Assembly: GCA_947044365.1 (NCBI GenBank)
Contig: OX345636.1
Coordinates: forward strand, 11,303,809 to 11,367,808
Direction of reading: 5' to 3'
DNA: 64,000 nt
Source: Petrosia ficiformis
Taxonomy: Eukaryota; Porifera; Demospongiae; Haplosclerida; Petrosiidae
Part shown: positions 1-12,332 of the stretch, piece after piece
Layout of the letters: every line of letters starts with the position of its first letter
How positions within the stretch are numbered: position 1 is the stretch's first letter
Made by a program: the position numbers and the translations under genes
The notes under the pieces: generated by a model
The model's database searches: none
The model's input: the letters and a program-made list of their open reading frames with translations, nothing else
Told to the model about the DNA's origin: nothing

Positions 1-547
1 TGTATTAAATAATTTAAATTAGTAGGTCCTGAAATTGCTTGAATATGCTTAATTAATTTTGTTAATGATATAAGTAGGTATTGATATTAATATCTGTGCT
101 CACTATATAATTATAAACCATTATACATGTAATTAATTTTAAACTCAGCTATTTTGTATGAAGAGTAATGAGTAATTATTTTATACAAAAAGACCATGCC
201 AAAAATCAATTGTTTTTGTACTGTATGGTTAATACATTTGCTATTGGGTAGATGTATAATAAAAACTGGTATTTAAGAGGTAACGTGATGCTATATACTT
301 ACATATATGTACCAAATTTCATTGGTTTTCGTTACAAAACAACCCAATAGCAAGCATTTAGATATTATTTATCTTGAAAGTCAATTTCCACAAACATGTT
401 ACAAAACTATGAGCACAAGTATACAAGACCCAGTCTTCTGAGAGAAGTAATATTTTTTTCATTCATATGCATAGTCATTATTTAGTAATTTTGTGTAGGA
501 AGCCACTGAAATTTGGTAGACAGACAAACAGACACCAAAAAACATAT
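1..547. other. AT-rich non-genic flank
   Basis: I see no coding exon, RNA gene or clear repeat structure here. Short open frames are AT-rich and have no splice context. Confidence 0.5.
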
Positions 548-755
548 GCTCACATATACCTCATCAGTGGAGTTTCTGATCCATTTCATCTGTTCTTTTC
601 TTACTATTAAAACCATTCTCTTCAAAATCAAGACTAATAATAAAAACAAAATTAAATATATATATATAGTCATATAATATTATCAGGATAATCGCATGAC
701 ATTTATTAATAATCAAATGACCTTCTGTGACTTCTGTTAGTAATAATAAGTAATA

Positions 756-929
756 GTTAGAACACACTTTACAGTGATTACGTGTTTTAATGTAGCATGA
801 GGGCGGGTCAATAAAGGTTGAGTTTACATAATGCACGACCCGAAGGCGAGTGCGTTATGTAAACGAGACCTTTATTGATCGCCCAAGTGCTATATTGAAA
901 CACACAATGCACTGTCAAGTGTGTTCTAA
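756..929. mobile_element. Palindromic MITE in tandem unit 1
   Basis: The two arms are near-complete inverted repeats. gttagaacacactt at the left mirrors aagtgtgttctaa at the right. Further in, caataaaggttgagtttac mirrors gtaaacgagacctttattg. The centre is a GC-richer loop around 835-850. The element is missing from the matching place in units 2 and 3, so it was probably inserted after the tandem duplication. Confidence 0.7.
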
Positions 930-1778
930 GTGATTTATTGATGATCTGGTAAACTACATGTACCACTGTTGTTGGAGCTGCTTCGTTAGTAGAGGTGAGC
1001 AAAGTGTGCAATAACTAACTTATTGCACGCAAAAGTGTGCAATAAGTGATTTAATGTTCAATCATGTGACGCATTATCTGCACTCTGATTGGCCACAGGT
1101 CACATGATCAGCAATAATAGACTATCAAAACTATTTATGAAGTAGACATTATATGCAAGAAGCCATAATTGTTTATTCTAATTACAAGTCTAATAAAGTA
1201 TATAGATTATGTAACATCTCAGTAATGAATGCTGCATGATTATACAATCCTTAATTGGATCCTATGTTACTATCAAACGCAAAGAGAGTAAATAAGTACA
1301 TGTGGGGAGGTGTACATGCCTGTTTGTTTTTGTAGAATTTAATAAATTTCAATTTTTGCTCTTTATGAAAAAAGGTAAAAATATATGGACTTCCCCTTAT
1401 CTTAGTCTGTGAATAATGATACCTGATACCTTTATGCGAGAGAGGGTCTTATAATATTAATATAACAGAAAGAGTCCTCTATACACATCAGATACATGTG
1501 TTTTATTATTATATCCCTCATCAGTAACACATAAAATATACTGAATGTTCCACCCTCAGAATGTGTAGCTTTAGGCCTCAACTGTAGTGTAATAGTGAAC
1601 AGCAACAGGAAGAAATGTTGTTGACTCTCAGTTGTGGATCTTTGGTTATGAGAGGAATGTCATTGACTAAATCTGTGTGGAAAAGATTGATTAAATAATG
1701 AATGTCATTAATACTAAACAAATCTATAATTAACAATAGACTACCTACAGAATACAATACAACAGTCACTCACTAGCC

Positions 1779-1864
1779 CAGTGTTTTCTTTAAAATTAAA
1801 GGGTGGGGAAGCAAGACTAAAAAGTGGGGGAGCGCCATGTTACCACCCTTCGGGGGAAACACTG
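1779..1864. mobile_element. Very short inverted-repeat element
   Basis: cagtgttttc at the left end mirrors gaaacactg at the right end, with a GC-richer interior containing gggtggggaagc. The size and end structure suggest a tiny MITE or a solo fold-back remnant. Confidence 0.4.
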
Positions 1865-4466
1865 CTAGCTATGTTCCAGACAAAAACATGGTTTGGCCAG
1901 TCAAATGTTGGACAAATTTTCCAATCACAATTTCATATTACAAGTAGCCGTTAAACTCTAGTATTGTGCGTGAATATTGCTCAGACAAATTCCTTTATGT
2001 GTCACAAGATCTCCAAAATAATGTGCATGGTTTAACTTTCACTTGTGACAAAAAAGAAGGCTCTTACTGTACATGTATGTTATATATTTCATGTAGGTAC
2101 AGAATAGAACAATAATGGATGTATTATTGTGAATGGTGGACATAAGCATGTTTGGTTTGCCATGCTAAAACGTGTGATCTTGAAACTATGGGATGGAAAT
2201 GAATGAACAAAATACGAATGATTGGACAAATGATGACAATATTGCCAGAGCTATGGTCAACTATACCACATTTAAAGCATGTGCAATCAGTTGAATCATC
2301 GCTACATGTATGATTGGACTAGCGCTGTTATGGGTGGATAATCAGTATAGCTCAATATATACATAATGCATCTATCAATCAGTCCACACTTCATATTCAT
2401 ACATGTAAGTACATTCTTCCTACAATTATCTCATAAGATTCGATTAAAACATTTATAACAGTTGTTTGATGATGAAAGAATAGACAGACTTATGGACATG
2501 ATGACTATAATAGGAATGTATTCAGTTTTCTGTTCAATCTACATATAGATTCAAGGATATACATGTACTTATTGATAATTTTATAGGTGGAGAGGAGGGT
2601 TACCGTAATCGTTTCGTCTGTCTGTTGGCAAAATTTCAGCAAACCTACGAACATTGGCACTTTGAAAATACTACCAGCAGACGTCAAATCATACAAGGAT
2701 CAAAAGTAAGAATAGGCTTTTGCTAAAACCTTCCTGTTTTAAAGTTATGCCAATTTTTGTAACTCACGGTCGCTGTTTAATAACTTTCTTGATGTCTGGT
2801 ATCAAGAGTTTACTGAAACTCCTACAACTTCAAGGTGGCTCTAAGTTTTCTGACATGAGTGGCAATTTCCAGCCCCACCCATTTATTTAATCACGTAATT
2901 GACAAGTCTGGATTTTAACACTGATCTTGTAATCTTATACTATATAGGTAGTAGGACTTGGAGTGCAAGTTGTAATGCACATAATCTCAGTATAATAATT
3001 GTAATAATTATTACTAGTCAAATAATGTCTACAGTTATATATTTCCTTGTCAGTGACTGATTCATTCTCAAGTTGTTTCCCAAATCATACTTGTGGCGAG
3101 AGTTCTGCACTGCAAATGCATTCATTAATACATAATAATTATTGCATGGTAATTTATGAGGCTTGAATCCATGATTGTGTCACTATACTAAGATATGGAT
3201 GACCCCTATTAGAAATATCTAAGCTCTGCATTGGAAGGTGTTGTCAAAACTCTAATTCAGATCACTATTATGACATCACAGATCTGGATCAATTTTATTG
3301 GTGAGCCAGAAATCTGGCTAAAGTCACCAAATGCCTTTTCACTTGTTAAGAGTGTGGGCGGCTGGGGACAAGACTAAGCCCAGTGAAAGTGTTAAAACAT
3401 TCACACCTTACACACTTGCACACACATCACACACACACACACTCACTTCATCAGTGGAGTTTCTGATCCATTTTAGTCTTGTTTCAATATGTTATCTTCT
3501 ACTATTATAAAACAATTCTCTTCCAAATGCCATGGGATATGAAATTAAAACAAGATAGTCACATGATCTTCATCATAATAATCACATGATATTCAGTAGT
3601 AGCCAGGTGACCCTTATATTATTTCTGTGACTTCTGTTAGTAATAATAATAAACTAACAAAACTATGATTTTCATTCCTGATAACAAGAAGCCATAATAT
3701 GTTATTCTAGGAACAATTATGATGGGTAATAAATACATGCAATGCAGTGTTTTTGATGTGTTTTGAAGAATGGGCTAAATTGGCTCAACAAGGGTTAGTG
3801 TGTGCACCATTGAGAATACATCTTGAGCCTATTAACAAAGAGATAATCTTAGTCACACTATAATCATAATTAACTGTGCCATCCGACCCGAAGTGAGAAC
3901 TGTGCAGACCCAAATAAGAAGCTTTTAATAGCTAAGAGCTAATCAAAAACTCTGGTGCAATGTAACATCTCAGTAATAGATTTTCAGTGTTTCACACACA
4001 CACGATTGTACAATACCTAAAATCAAAACCAAAAAATAATTGTAGAGTGAGGACAAAATCAGTGAGAGGGAGATGTGCCTATTAGTTTTGGTGGAATTTA
4101 ATAAAGCTTCATGCAATTTCTGCTCTGATGTTGAAAAATGTGAAAATCTAGTGGATCTCACTTACCCCTTCCCTCAGTCTCAGTTGATTGTAATAGACAA
4201 ATGATGACAAATTTGGCATCCCCATAGACAGTAATTTTTGAAACAGTGTGCATGGGCAGCCACTTCATAAGAATTTTATTATTTCATAATTGAGATATCA
4301 TCTTGTTTAGCTAAATATAAATCATCTTCCAATGAGACATGGAAAACTGCAAGGTGAATATTTCATTTTGTTAATATCCATATCATCTGGAGAATGAGTC
4401 TGGATTCAACTGTTTGAGCATGTGCTAATTAATATGCAAAACAACATGAAGTCAGTAAAGTGTACT

Positions 4467-4879
4467 CATTGCAAAAATTAAATTTTTAAATAACCATTTT
4501 ATTGGTTAGTACAGTTACAAGGAATAGCATGAGTTTCAATTTAGATTGTCAATTATCATAGAGTGGCTACAAGCATGATATTACTACCACATAATGTGTA
4601 TCAAGTATTGAAAGGTATAAATTAAATTATGTGTTTGTGGATTTACAAACTCTTGTGATAGCCAGATACAATTAAATGTACTTTAGCATAAATTATCTTT
4701 GACATGAAATATGAGTAGACATCTCCCTAAAATTATAGTGCTTCAACTAATTGAATATTATTAATATAACATATCTGTGGTATAAGATGTATGTATTGTG
4801 AACAACAAACTAATTGTTAAATCCTTGCAACTGTACTAACCACTAAACTAAATATTTTAACTGGTTTGTTCTGGCAGTG
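4467..4879. mobile_element. MITE, CACTGCAAAAA family, copy in tandem unit 2
   Basis: The left arm reads cattgcaaaaatt followed by ttattggttagtacagtt. The right arm ends with ccttgcaactgtactaacca and then ggcagtg. The arms are inverted repeats of roughly 60 bp. The interior matches the copy at 61223-61642 along its length. Tandem unit 1 lacks it, so it was inserted after the duplication. Confidence 0.75.
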
Positions 4880-6508
4880 TGTGTACTGGGATCACTTGAT
4901 TGAAAGTACCCATATTGATTATAATACCTAAACTGAAATGGAACGACTGTGATAGTTCATGGATGTACCAGACAAATTAATAACTTAATTAGAGCATGTG
5001 CAAACAATGTTTGAATTCATGCTCATTTTGAGATTGGGTATGAGGCTTTATTACATGTATGATTGGACTGGCCCTATGATGGTATAGCTCAATACATATG
5101 TAATGCATCTATCTAACAGTCCACATTTCATGTATCTATCTATTCATAAGTACATTTTTCAAAAAGTACATGTACAAATGTACCTCACAAGATTGGACTG
5201 ATTGATAAATCAATGCATTTATAACATATAAAAGGATTGATTGATGACAGATGAACACACAGACTGATGGACATGATGAGAATGTATACAGTTTGCTATC
5301 CATTCTATATAATTACATTGAAGGGTATATTGCTAATTTTATTAAAACTGTAAAAGCAGGAGCCCATAATCACGTTTACCAAAAAGCGGAATATAGTACT
5401 TTTCCACTTTCCAGTTAATGTCATTATGGGCTCCTGGTGAATGTTGCTAATTAAGGCAAAGTAATTGATCAAGCTTGAATCCATGACTACGCCACTATAG
5501 CCCCTATTAGAACTATCTCTTAAACTTAAGGAAGATGGCACAGATGCATGGTTAGTACAGTCAACATTTGTTTCCATTGATACATGTACATGTGAAACAC
5601 ACGGGTTTGCTAGTTCAGATGCTACTTCAATATCCTGATTGCTAGTTACCCAGAAGGAGTCTGGTGGACCTCACACTTGTTCAAAAATTTATGAATACAG
5701 AATTTATCAATGAAATACTTTATATTGTTATACATGTAGTTTAATTTAATTTGCATTGATATTAATTCTGTGTTTTATAATGTAAACTCTAAAAATGAAA
5801 ATAGAAACAAATCAAACTTTAAATGTAATACATTATGTACATGTAGATATTAGACTTGTGGAAAGCAATTAATATAAACTATTTTTATTCTGTTTTTAAT
5901 ATACATATATGACAGAACTATCACATACTGACATATTAAAGCACATGGACAGACTATAATTTGAAGCCACCTACCTAACACTCTGTATCAAGCTAATGAA
6001 CTGAGGAAAAACTCATATCAAATCTGCACACACACACACACACACACACTCACACTCACTCACTTCATCAGTGGAGTTTCTGATTCATTTTAATCTTGTT
6101 TCAATATGTAACAATTCTCTTTCAAAAGACATGGGCTATGAAATTAAAATAAGTTAGTCACATGATCTTCATCATGGTAATCACTTGTATTATTTCTGTG
6201 ACTTCTATTACTAATAATAATAGACTATGAAAACTATTTGTTATTCTAGAAACAATTATGATGGGTTATAAATACATGCAATGCAGAGTTTTTGATGTTT
6301 TGAAGAATGAGCTAAATTGGCTCAACAATGGTTAGTTTGTGGACATTGGAAATACATCTTGAGCCAATTAACAAAGAGTTAGTGTTAGTGATGATATAAT
6401 CATAATTAACTGTGCCATCTGGCCCGAAGTGAGAACTGTGCAGTGCCAAATAAGAAGCAGTGGTGTAATACGAGCTTATCAAAAACTGAGCTGTACGTAC
6501 ATGTATGT

Positions 6509-6629
6509 AGGGTTATATGGTAGTGGTTGTTTAATTTTGGGTCCACCTAATCTTGTTTGCATGCTTTTTGGGTTTTGACATCCCTACATCTTCTTTCATT
6601 TTTATTGGAAATGTTTTTATTATTCTTGC
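6509..6629. mobile_element. Single arm of a fold-back MITE
   Basis: The stretch ttttgggttttgacatccct followed by acatcttctttcatttttattg matches the right arm of the complete fold-back element at 18851-19140. Only one arm is present here, so this is a truncated copy. Confidence 0.7.
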
Positions 6630-7127
6630 ATAATTTAGTGATAGACATAGACTTAAAATGGTTTGTTTTAGTTATAGTTAACTACTAAAATACTAGTACC
6701 TACACATGTACTTATGTGACAAGAACTTTTCTTTACTAACACAAAAGGAAAACATCCTTTTATGAAAGGAATGACTAGCTGATATTCATGTCATGAACAT
6801 ATAATGACAAGTGCATACATGTACATATAGGCTACACCATTAATGTTTGGGGGCTTATTTATTAATGTACATCACCTTTTAAAGTTTAGTCCACAAAGGA
6901 ATAATAATTGAAAATTATTATAAGATAAAGTTTATAAATAAATTGTTCATGTACATGTATTGCAACACTAAATATATCTCAATAATATTATGTCAAAACA
7001 TCAAAGCAACCACAGGTTTTAGAAACCCTATCATTAACCACAGAAACAAAAAAAAAAGACTAGAACATTCACTTGATCCACACTCAAGATCAAATGTTAG
7101 GTATACACATCTACTACATTTTTTTCC
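6630..7127. other. Non-genic spacer
   Basis: This is AT-rich sequence between the fold-back arm and the satellite array. I see no exon or structured repeat. Confidence 0.5.
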
Positions 7128-8130
7128 ATCCTGGAAACATAATACACCTACTAGTGCTATATGATATAGTTCTCGTAGGTGTGTTATAACATACATGTAT
7201 AATAATACGTCCTGGAAACATATTTAATATAACACACCTACTAGTGCTATATGATATAGTTCTCGTAGGTGTGTTATAACATACATGTATAATAATACGT
7301 CCTGGAAACATATTTATTATAACAGACCTACTAGTGCTATATGATATAGTGTTCGGAGGTGTGTTATAACATACATGTATAATAATATATCCCTGGAAAC
7401 ATATTTATTATAACACACCTACTAGTGCTATATGATATAGTTCTCGATGGTGTGTCATAACATACATGTACATGTATAATAATACGTCCTGGAAACATAT
7501 TTAATATAACACACCTACTAGTGCTATATGATATAGTGTTCGTAGGTGTGCTATAACATACAATGTACATGTATAATAATACGTCCTGGAAACATATTTA
7601 TTATAACACACCTACTAGTGCTATATGATATAGTGTTCGTAGGTGTGCTATAACATACAATGTACATGTATAATAATACGTCCTGGAAACATATTTAATA
7701 TAACACACCTACTAGTGCTACATGTATATGATATAGTGCTCGTAGGTGTGTTATAACATACATGTATAATAATATATCCCTGGAAACATACACACCTACT
7801 AGTGCTATATGATATAGTGTTCGTAGGTGTGTTATAACATATATGTATAATAATACATCCTGGAAACATATTTATTATAACACACCTACTAGTGCTATAA
7901 TTATGATATAGTGTTCGTAGGTGTGCTATAACATACAATGTACATGTATAATAATACATCCTGGAAACATGTTTATTATAACACAACCTACTAGTGCTAT
8001 ATGATATAGTGTTCGTAGGTGTGTTATAACATGGGGCTCGTCTGTCAACATATTTAATATAACACAATCTACTAGTGCTATATGATATAGTGTTCGTAGG
8101 TGTGTTATAACATGGGGCTCGTCTGTCAAG
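7128..8130. repeat. 90 bp hairpin satellite array, about 11-12 units
   Basis: The period is about 90 bp: cacctactagtgctatatga recurs at 7146, 7236, 7326, 7417 and onward. Each unit contains a strong hairpin, with taacacacctac mirrored by gtaggtgtgtta and a central ctatatgatatag palindrome. Between hairpins lies acatgtataataata and cctggaaacat. The last two units differ: after ttataacat they switch to ggggctcgtctgtcaa, which leads into the LINE. Long minus-strand open frames here are only the satellite read through and are not genes. Confidence 0.9.
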
Positions 8131-8276
8131 TACCTCCCCGTGGTGAGTCCTGGAAACACGTTAGTGGCTAAATCTTGACAGCTGTCACCCAGTATCGTGA
8201 GGAGTAGTCCAGGTCTGGGTGTCAGGACACTGGTTTTGGTTTTGCGCCCTGAGGCCAGTATAATTCATAGCACAAG

Positions 8277-9165
8277 ATGGCAGTCGGTAATACACAGAAA
8301 GGTAGAAGGAAAAAAGGATGTTTGGTTATACATGTAGGTTCTTGGAATGTGCGCAGTTTGGTGGAGTCTTTGGGAGATGGTCACATTTGTCAAAAGCGAT
8401 GTGTTGTGAATAGCACACGAAAGGAGAAGTCAGGAAGTGTGGACAGGAAGTTGGACTTGGTAGTTCAGGAATTGAGGAGATACGAAGTGTCAATAGCAGG
8501 TATTCAGGAGTCGAAATGGTTTGGGTGTGATGTATGGCCAGCAACTGGATATACATTCTTACATTCTGGTAGACCTCTTCCAAGTGATGGTGAAACAGTT
8601 ATGAGGAATGAGGGTGTAGGAATAGCATTGGATGAGGAGGCCGCTTTGGCATGGAAAAGCACAGGAGAGGTATGGGAAGCGGTGAACTCTCGACTGGTGA
8701 CGGCTCGGTTGCGATGGAGTTCTAGGAATGAAGGTGGTGGGAAGGACAGGTGTTTGTGTCAGTTTTATGTGCTTATGCTCCCACTACGAGGGCAACACCT
8801 GGTGTGAAGCAGAAGTTTTATGCAGAACTATTAGGAGATTTCAATGCTCGGGTGGGAGTGCTGGATCACAATGACTTATGGAGTGGTGTTTTGGGAAGAT
8901 ATGGCCTGAGTGAGCAAAATATTGCAGGAGAGGAATTGTTGGGGTTTTGTGCCTCGAATGTTCTTTCAATCATGAACACTTGGTTTCAGAAGAAGGAGAT
9001 ACATCAAGGTACCTGGTCGCACCCTTCCAGTAAAAACGTTCATATGATAGATTTTGTAATGATGAGGGCTGATCAAAGAGTGCTCTGTAGAGATGTGAGA
9101 GTGATGCGAGGGGCCGATTGTTGGTCAGACCATATGCTGGTGAGAGCGAAGCTTAATGTCAAACG
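8277..9165 (+). pseudogene. LINE endonuclease domain, frameshifted
   Basis: The APE-type endonuclease that nicks target DNA for target-primed reverse transcription starts at the ATG at 8277. Visible motifs are GSWNVRSL (first strand), IAGIQESKW with the catalytic Glu, then GDFNARVG, IDFVMM and the C-terminal WSDHMLV with the catalytic Asp-His pair. The frame shifts between 8740 and 8760, where the first open frame runs out at 8807 and the domain continues in another frame. FYAEL runs straight into LGDFNARVG, so about 15-20 residues usually found there seem to be missing. The copy is inactive on this reading. Confidence 0.85.
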
Positions 9166-11508
9166 TTATCGTAAGAGCAAGGACAAGATTGCTAAACCTT
9201 TTGCAGTTCATAAGCTTAGTGTTGAAGCTATCAGGAATGAGTTTTGTGAGTCATTGGCAGAGAAGTTGAAGAGTAAGCCACATGTGGATGATGGTACGAC
9301 AGAGGAGAATTGGGAAGCTTTGAAAACCTGTGTTGTGGCTGCTGCAGAGGAGTCACTGGGTAGAGTAGGAAAGAGGCAACCTGAATGGTTCGAAGCTAAT
9401 TTGGTGAGTTTGAGACCCCTCATTGATGCAAAGGACAAAGCTCGTGCAAAAGTATTGATGTCCAACACACCTGCTAACAGAAGGGGATTCAGGCAGTCAC
9501 AGAGAGTAGTGAAAAAAGCGGTTTGTGCAGCAAAGGAAGTTGGATATGTCAAGTTGCTAAGGGAGGAGAAGCAGCGAGGAAGGATGGTCGAATTAGGTGG
9601 GACAGTATTAGACGGTTGCAGAGAGTCGACGCAGGATGTAGGCCCATTAGACCCAGTGTTGTTCAGAAAGAGGATGGTTCATTAACACAAGGGCCAGAGG
9701 AGGTTATGAAGAGATGGCACCTACACTTTGTAAAAGTGCTCAACATTTCTAGTGAATACAGAGAAGAAGTAATCATGGAAATGTCAACATTGCAGCCAGT
9801 GATGGAGCTTGACTCGCCACCCTCCAAGGAGGAGTTGTTTGAAGCTTTGAGCAAGATGAAGATGCAGAAAGCAGGTGGAAAATCTGGAATACTCCCTGAA
9901 CTTGTGATTCATGGAGGACCTGAGCTGTGGAGTAGGATTTTGAAGTTGATGGAGCAAGTGTGGAAGGACGGTGAAGTGGTTAGTGCTTGGCGTGATGCAG
10001 TTATCGTTCCTATTCCGAAGAAGGGTGACGACTTAAGGTGTTGTGACAATTGGCGTGGTATTAGTCTGCTTGATGTTGTTGGGAAGGTGATGGCAAGGAT
10101 ACTGAAGGAGAGGCTTGAAGTGGTTGCAGATCGAATTCTCCCGGAGTCTCAGTGTGGCTTTCGTAAGGGTCGTGGGTGTATTGATATGATTTTTGTGGCC
10201 AGGCAGCTCATTGAGAAAGTGAGAGAACATAGTGAAGCATTGTACATATTATTTGTAGACATGAGAAAAGCGTACGATTCCATCCCTACCGTACTACCGT
10301 ACTCTCTGATAGTGTTCGTAGGTGTGTTATAACATACATGTATAATATTTGGTCCTGGAAACATATTTATTATAATACACCTACTAGTGCTATATGATAT
10401 AGTTCTCGTAGGTGTGTTATAACATACATGTATAATAATACGTCCTGGAAACATATTTATTATAACACAACTTGCTAGTGCTATATGATATAGTGATCGT
10501 AGGTGTGTTATAACATACATGTATAATAATATATCCTGGAAACATATTTATTATAACACACCTACTAGTGCTATATGACATAGTGTTCGTAGGTGTGTTA
10601 TAACATACATGTATAATAATACATCCTGGAAACATATTTATTATAACACACCTACTAGTGCTATATGATATAGTGTTCGTACATGTAGGTGTGTTATAAC
10701 ATGGGGCTCGTCTGTCAACATATTTAATATAACACAATCTACTAGTGCTATATGATATAGTGTTCGTAGGTGTGTTATAACATGGGGCTCGTCTGTCAAG
10801 TACTTCCAAGTGGTGAGTCCTGGAAACACGTTAGTGGCTAAATCTTGACAACTGTCACCCAGTATCGTGAGGAGTAGTCCAGGTCTGGGTTTCAGGACAC
10901 TGATCAAAGAGTGTAAACAGCTTCTTGAGAAGTGTGGTGTGCCTCCTAGGATGTTAGCAGTTGTAAAATCATTTCATGAGGGTATGCATGCTGAAGCTAG
11001 AATTGGTTCTGATACTACTGAGAAGTTTGAGGTCAGGAACGGTTTGCGCCAAGGATGTACCATAGCACCTTTGTTTTTCAACATATACTTCAGTGGTGTG
11101 GTAGCAAATTGGAGGGGTGAGTGGGCAGGAGAGGGAGTAAATGTGTTGTACAAGATTGGTAGAAAGCTGGTAGGTGATCGCACGGCCAAGTCTAGATTGA
11201 AGGAAGCAAGAGTGACTGAAACACAGTTTGCAGATGATACAGCACTTTATTCAATGTCCAGCAGTGGCTTTGTTGCTTCAGCTACAGGTTTTGTGGCAAC
11301 AGCAAAGGACTGGGGACTGACAGTGACTACAACCAAAACCAAAGCAATGATTGTCGATCAGAGTCTGCATGAGAGTGATATGAGGCCTGTACAGGTAGAT
11401 GGGGGTGCGTTCGATATTGTAGATAGCTTCAGCTACCTTGGCTCTAATATTTCAAGGGATGGGGAAGCTTGCACGGAGGTGAGCTTAAGACTTGCTAAAG
11501 CTGCCTGA
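9166..11508 (+). pseudogene. LINE reverse transcriptase, frameshifted and interrupted by satellite
   Basis: The linker and RT palm follow the endonuclease. A frameshift lies near 9580-9600, after which the frame of 9523-10290 carries VIVPIPKKGD, NWRGISLL, GFRKGRGC and the motif A block ILFVDMRKAYDSI. The reading then runs into about 600 bp of satellite plus duplicated LINE leader. RT coding resumes near 10910 with LEKCGVPPRML, LRQGCTIAPLFFN (motif B) and the catalytic-site block FADDTALYS (motif C, an ADD form). It reaches SYLGSNIS before a stop at 11508. All polymerase motifs are present but split over three segments. Confidence 0.88.
10303..10904. repeat. Satellite block plus duplicated LINE leader inserted inside the RT
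   Basis: About five 90 bp hairpin units run from 10303 to 10790. They include the same ggggctcgtctgtcaa variants as at 8034-8130, and are followed by a near copy of the LINE leader. The text of 8139-8233 (ggtgagtcctggaaacacg through caggacactg) recurs at 10812-10903. The insertion splits RT motif A from the next conserved block. This suggests that a second, 5'-end copy landed here, or that recombination occurred between satellite tracts. Confidence 0.85.
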
Positions 11509-12125
11509 GCATTTGGGTGCCTGAGGAGGTCTGTTTTCCAGGATAGAAACCTTTCCATTGATACTAAATGAAAGGTTTATCATTCGGTGGTGCTCTCTGT
11601 GCTGTTATACGGGGCAGAGGCCTGGACACTGAAAGCAAAGGATGCAAGAAGATTGGAGGCATTCCACAATCGATGTATTCGATCCATACTGGGGGTGTCA
11701 AGGTACGAACGGTGGAAAGAGTAGCTGTCGAGTAAGCATCTGGCTGCAACCTTTGGGCTACCGAGGACAATACTGGATAGTGATTGAGGTGGCTGGGATA
11801 TCTTGGCAGAATGGAGGAGACGAGACTACCCAAATTAGTGCTATTTAGTGAATTGAAAAAGAAGCGACCATTTCATGGGACCAAAAGGAGGTGGAGGGAT
11901 GTCATAAAGGTAGACGTGCAAGCTATTGGAGTTGGTGAAGGATAGTATGAGACATGTCAAAACAGCAATGAGTGGTACCGGATATGTAGGGAAGGGAGGA
12001 GGTTGCTGGATCAAGACACATGAATGTGTGCTCGGCTGCACGTCAGTCCCTGGAGATGAGTTTTGTCTGCTTATGTGGTCGTCAGTTTAGAAGAAAAGGG
12101 GACCTAACCAGACATAAGAGATCTT
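11509..12125 (+). pseudogene. LINE C-terminal region with C2H2-like finger, several stops
   Basis: The RT frame continues past the TGA at 11506-11508 as FGCLRRSVF, then VLLYGAEAWTL and AFHNRCIRSILGV, interrupted by TGA and TAG codons. Later pieces shift frame. Near 12053-12120 a frame encodes FVCLCGRQFRRKGDLTRHKR, a Cys-x-Cys ... His-x-x-x-(His) finger typical of the end of this LINE family. The number of stops shows that the copy has been neutral for some time. Confidence 0.8.
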
Positions 12126-12232
12126 GTGCTAGTGATGTGTAGTGCCTGCCGTCATTTGCTTCTGGGTTTACATAACCCAGGCAAAGCCATATCATGTTGC
12201 TACGCAACATGGGTTCAAAGGTATTCAAAGGT

Positions 12233-12332
12233 TATAACATACATGTATAATAATACATCCTGGAAACATATTTATTATAACACACCTACTAGTGCTTGTA
12301 GGTGTGTTATAACATACATGTATAATAATACA
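12233..12332. repeat. Satellite remnant at the 3' side of the LINE
   Basis: One unit plus part of another of the 90 bp satellite follows the LINE 3' end: ttataacatacatgtataat, cctggaaacatattt, acacctactagtgc. The hairpin here is shortened, with ttgtaggtgtgttat following directly. Satellite on both sides suggests either insertion of the LINE into an existing array or satellite monomers belonging to the element. Confidence 0.8.

Larger units (their letters stand above)
548..6500. repeat. Tandem segmental duplication, ~2.7 kb unit, 2 full + 1 truncated copy
   Basis: A block starting with the text tcagtggagtttctgat occurs at about 563, 3451 and 6067. Downstream landmarks recur in the same order. 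The stretch around acatgtatgattggact is at about 2305 and 5056, a stretch starting cttgaatccatgat is at about 3163 with a related copy at 5473, and tgacttctgttagtaataat is at about 728 and 3629 with a relaxed copy near 6200. The third copy ends near 6480. The copies differ by many substitutions and by later insertions, so the duplication is not recent. No protein-coding content is recognisable. Confidence 0.75.
8131..12232 (+). mobile_element. Degenerate non-LTR retrotransposon (LINE) with EN, RT and C-terminal zinc finger
   Basis: The element holds, in order, a short 5' leader (8131-8276), an APE-type endonuclease, a reverse transcriptase, a thumb/connection region and a C2H2-like finger. 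It is broken by at least two frameshifts, an internal in-frame loss, several stops and a satellite insertion. The protein resembles the invertebrate LINE group whose endonuclease is often mislabelled craniofacial development protein 2-like. The clade (RTE/CR1-like) is not settled by eye. The satellite abuts both ends. The text ttataacat appears at both junctions, which may be a target duplication or simply the satellite phase. Confidence 0.85.

Noticed and set aside
7114..8159. Several long minus-strand open frames with repeated peptides such as RIIIHVCYNTPT
   Set aside because: They are the 90 bp satellite read in reverse; the same peptides recur in 10149-10907 and the frames follow the repeat, not a gene.
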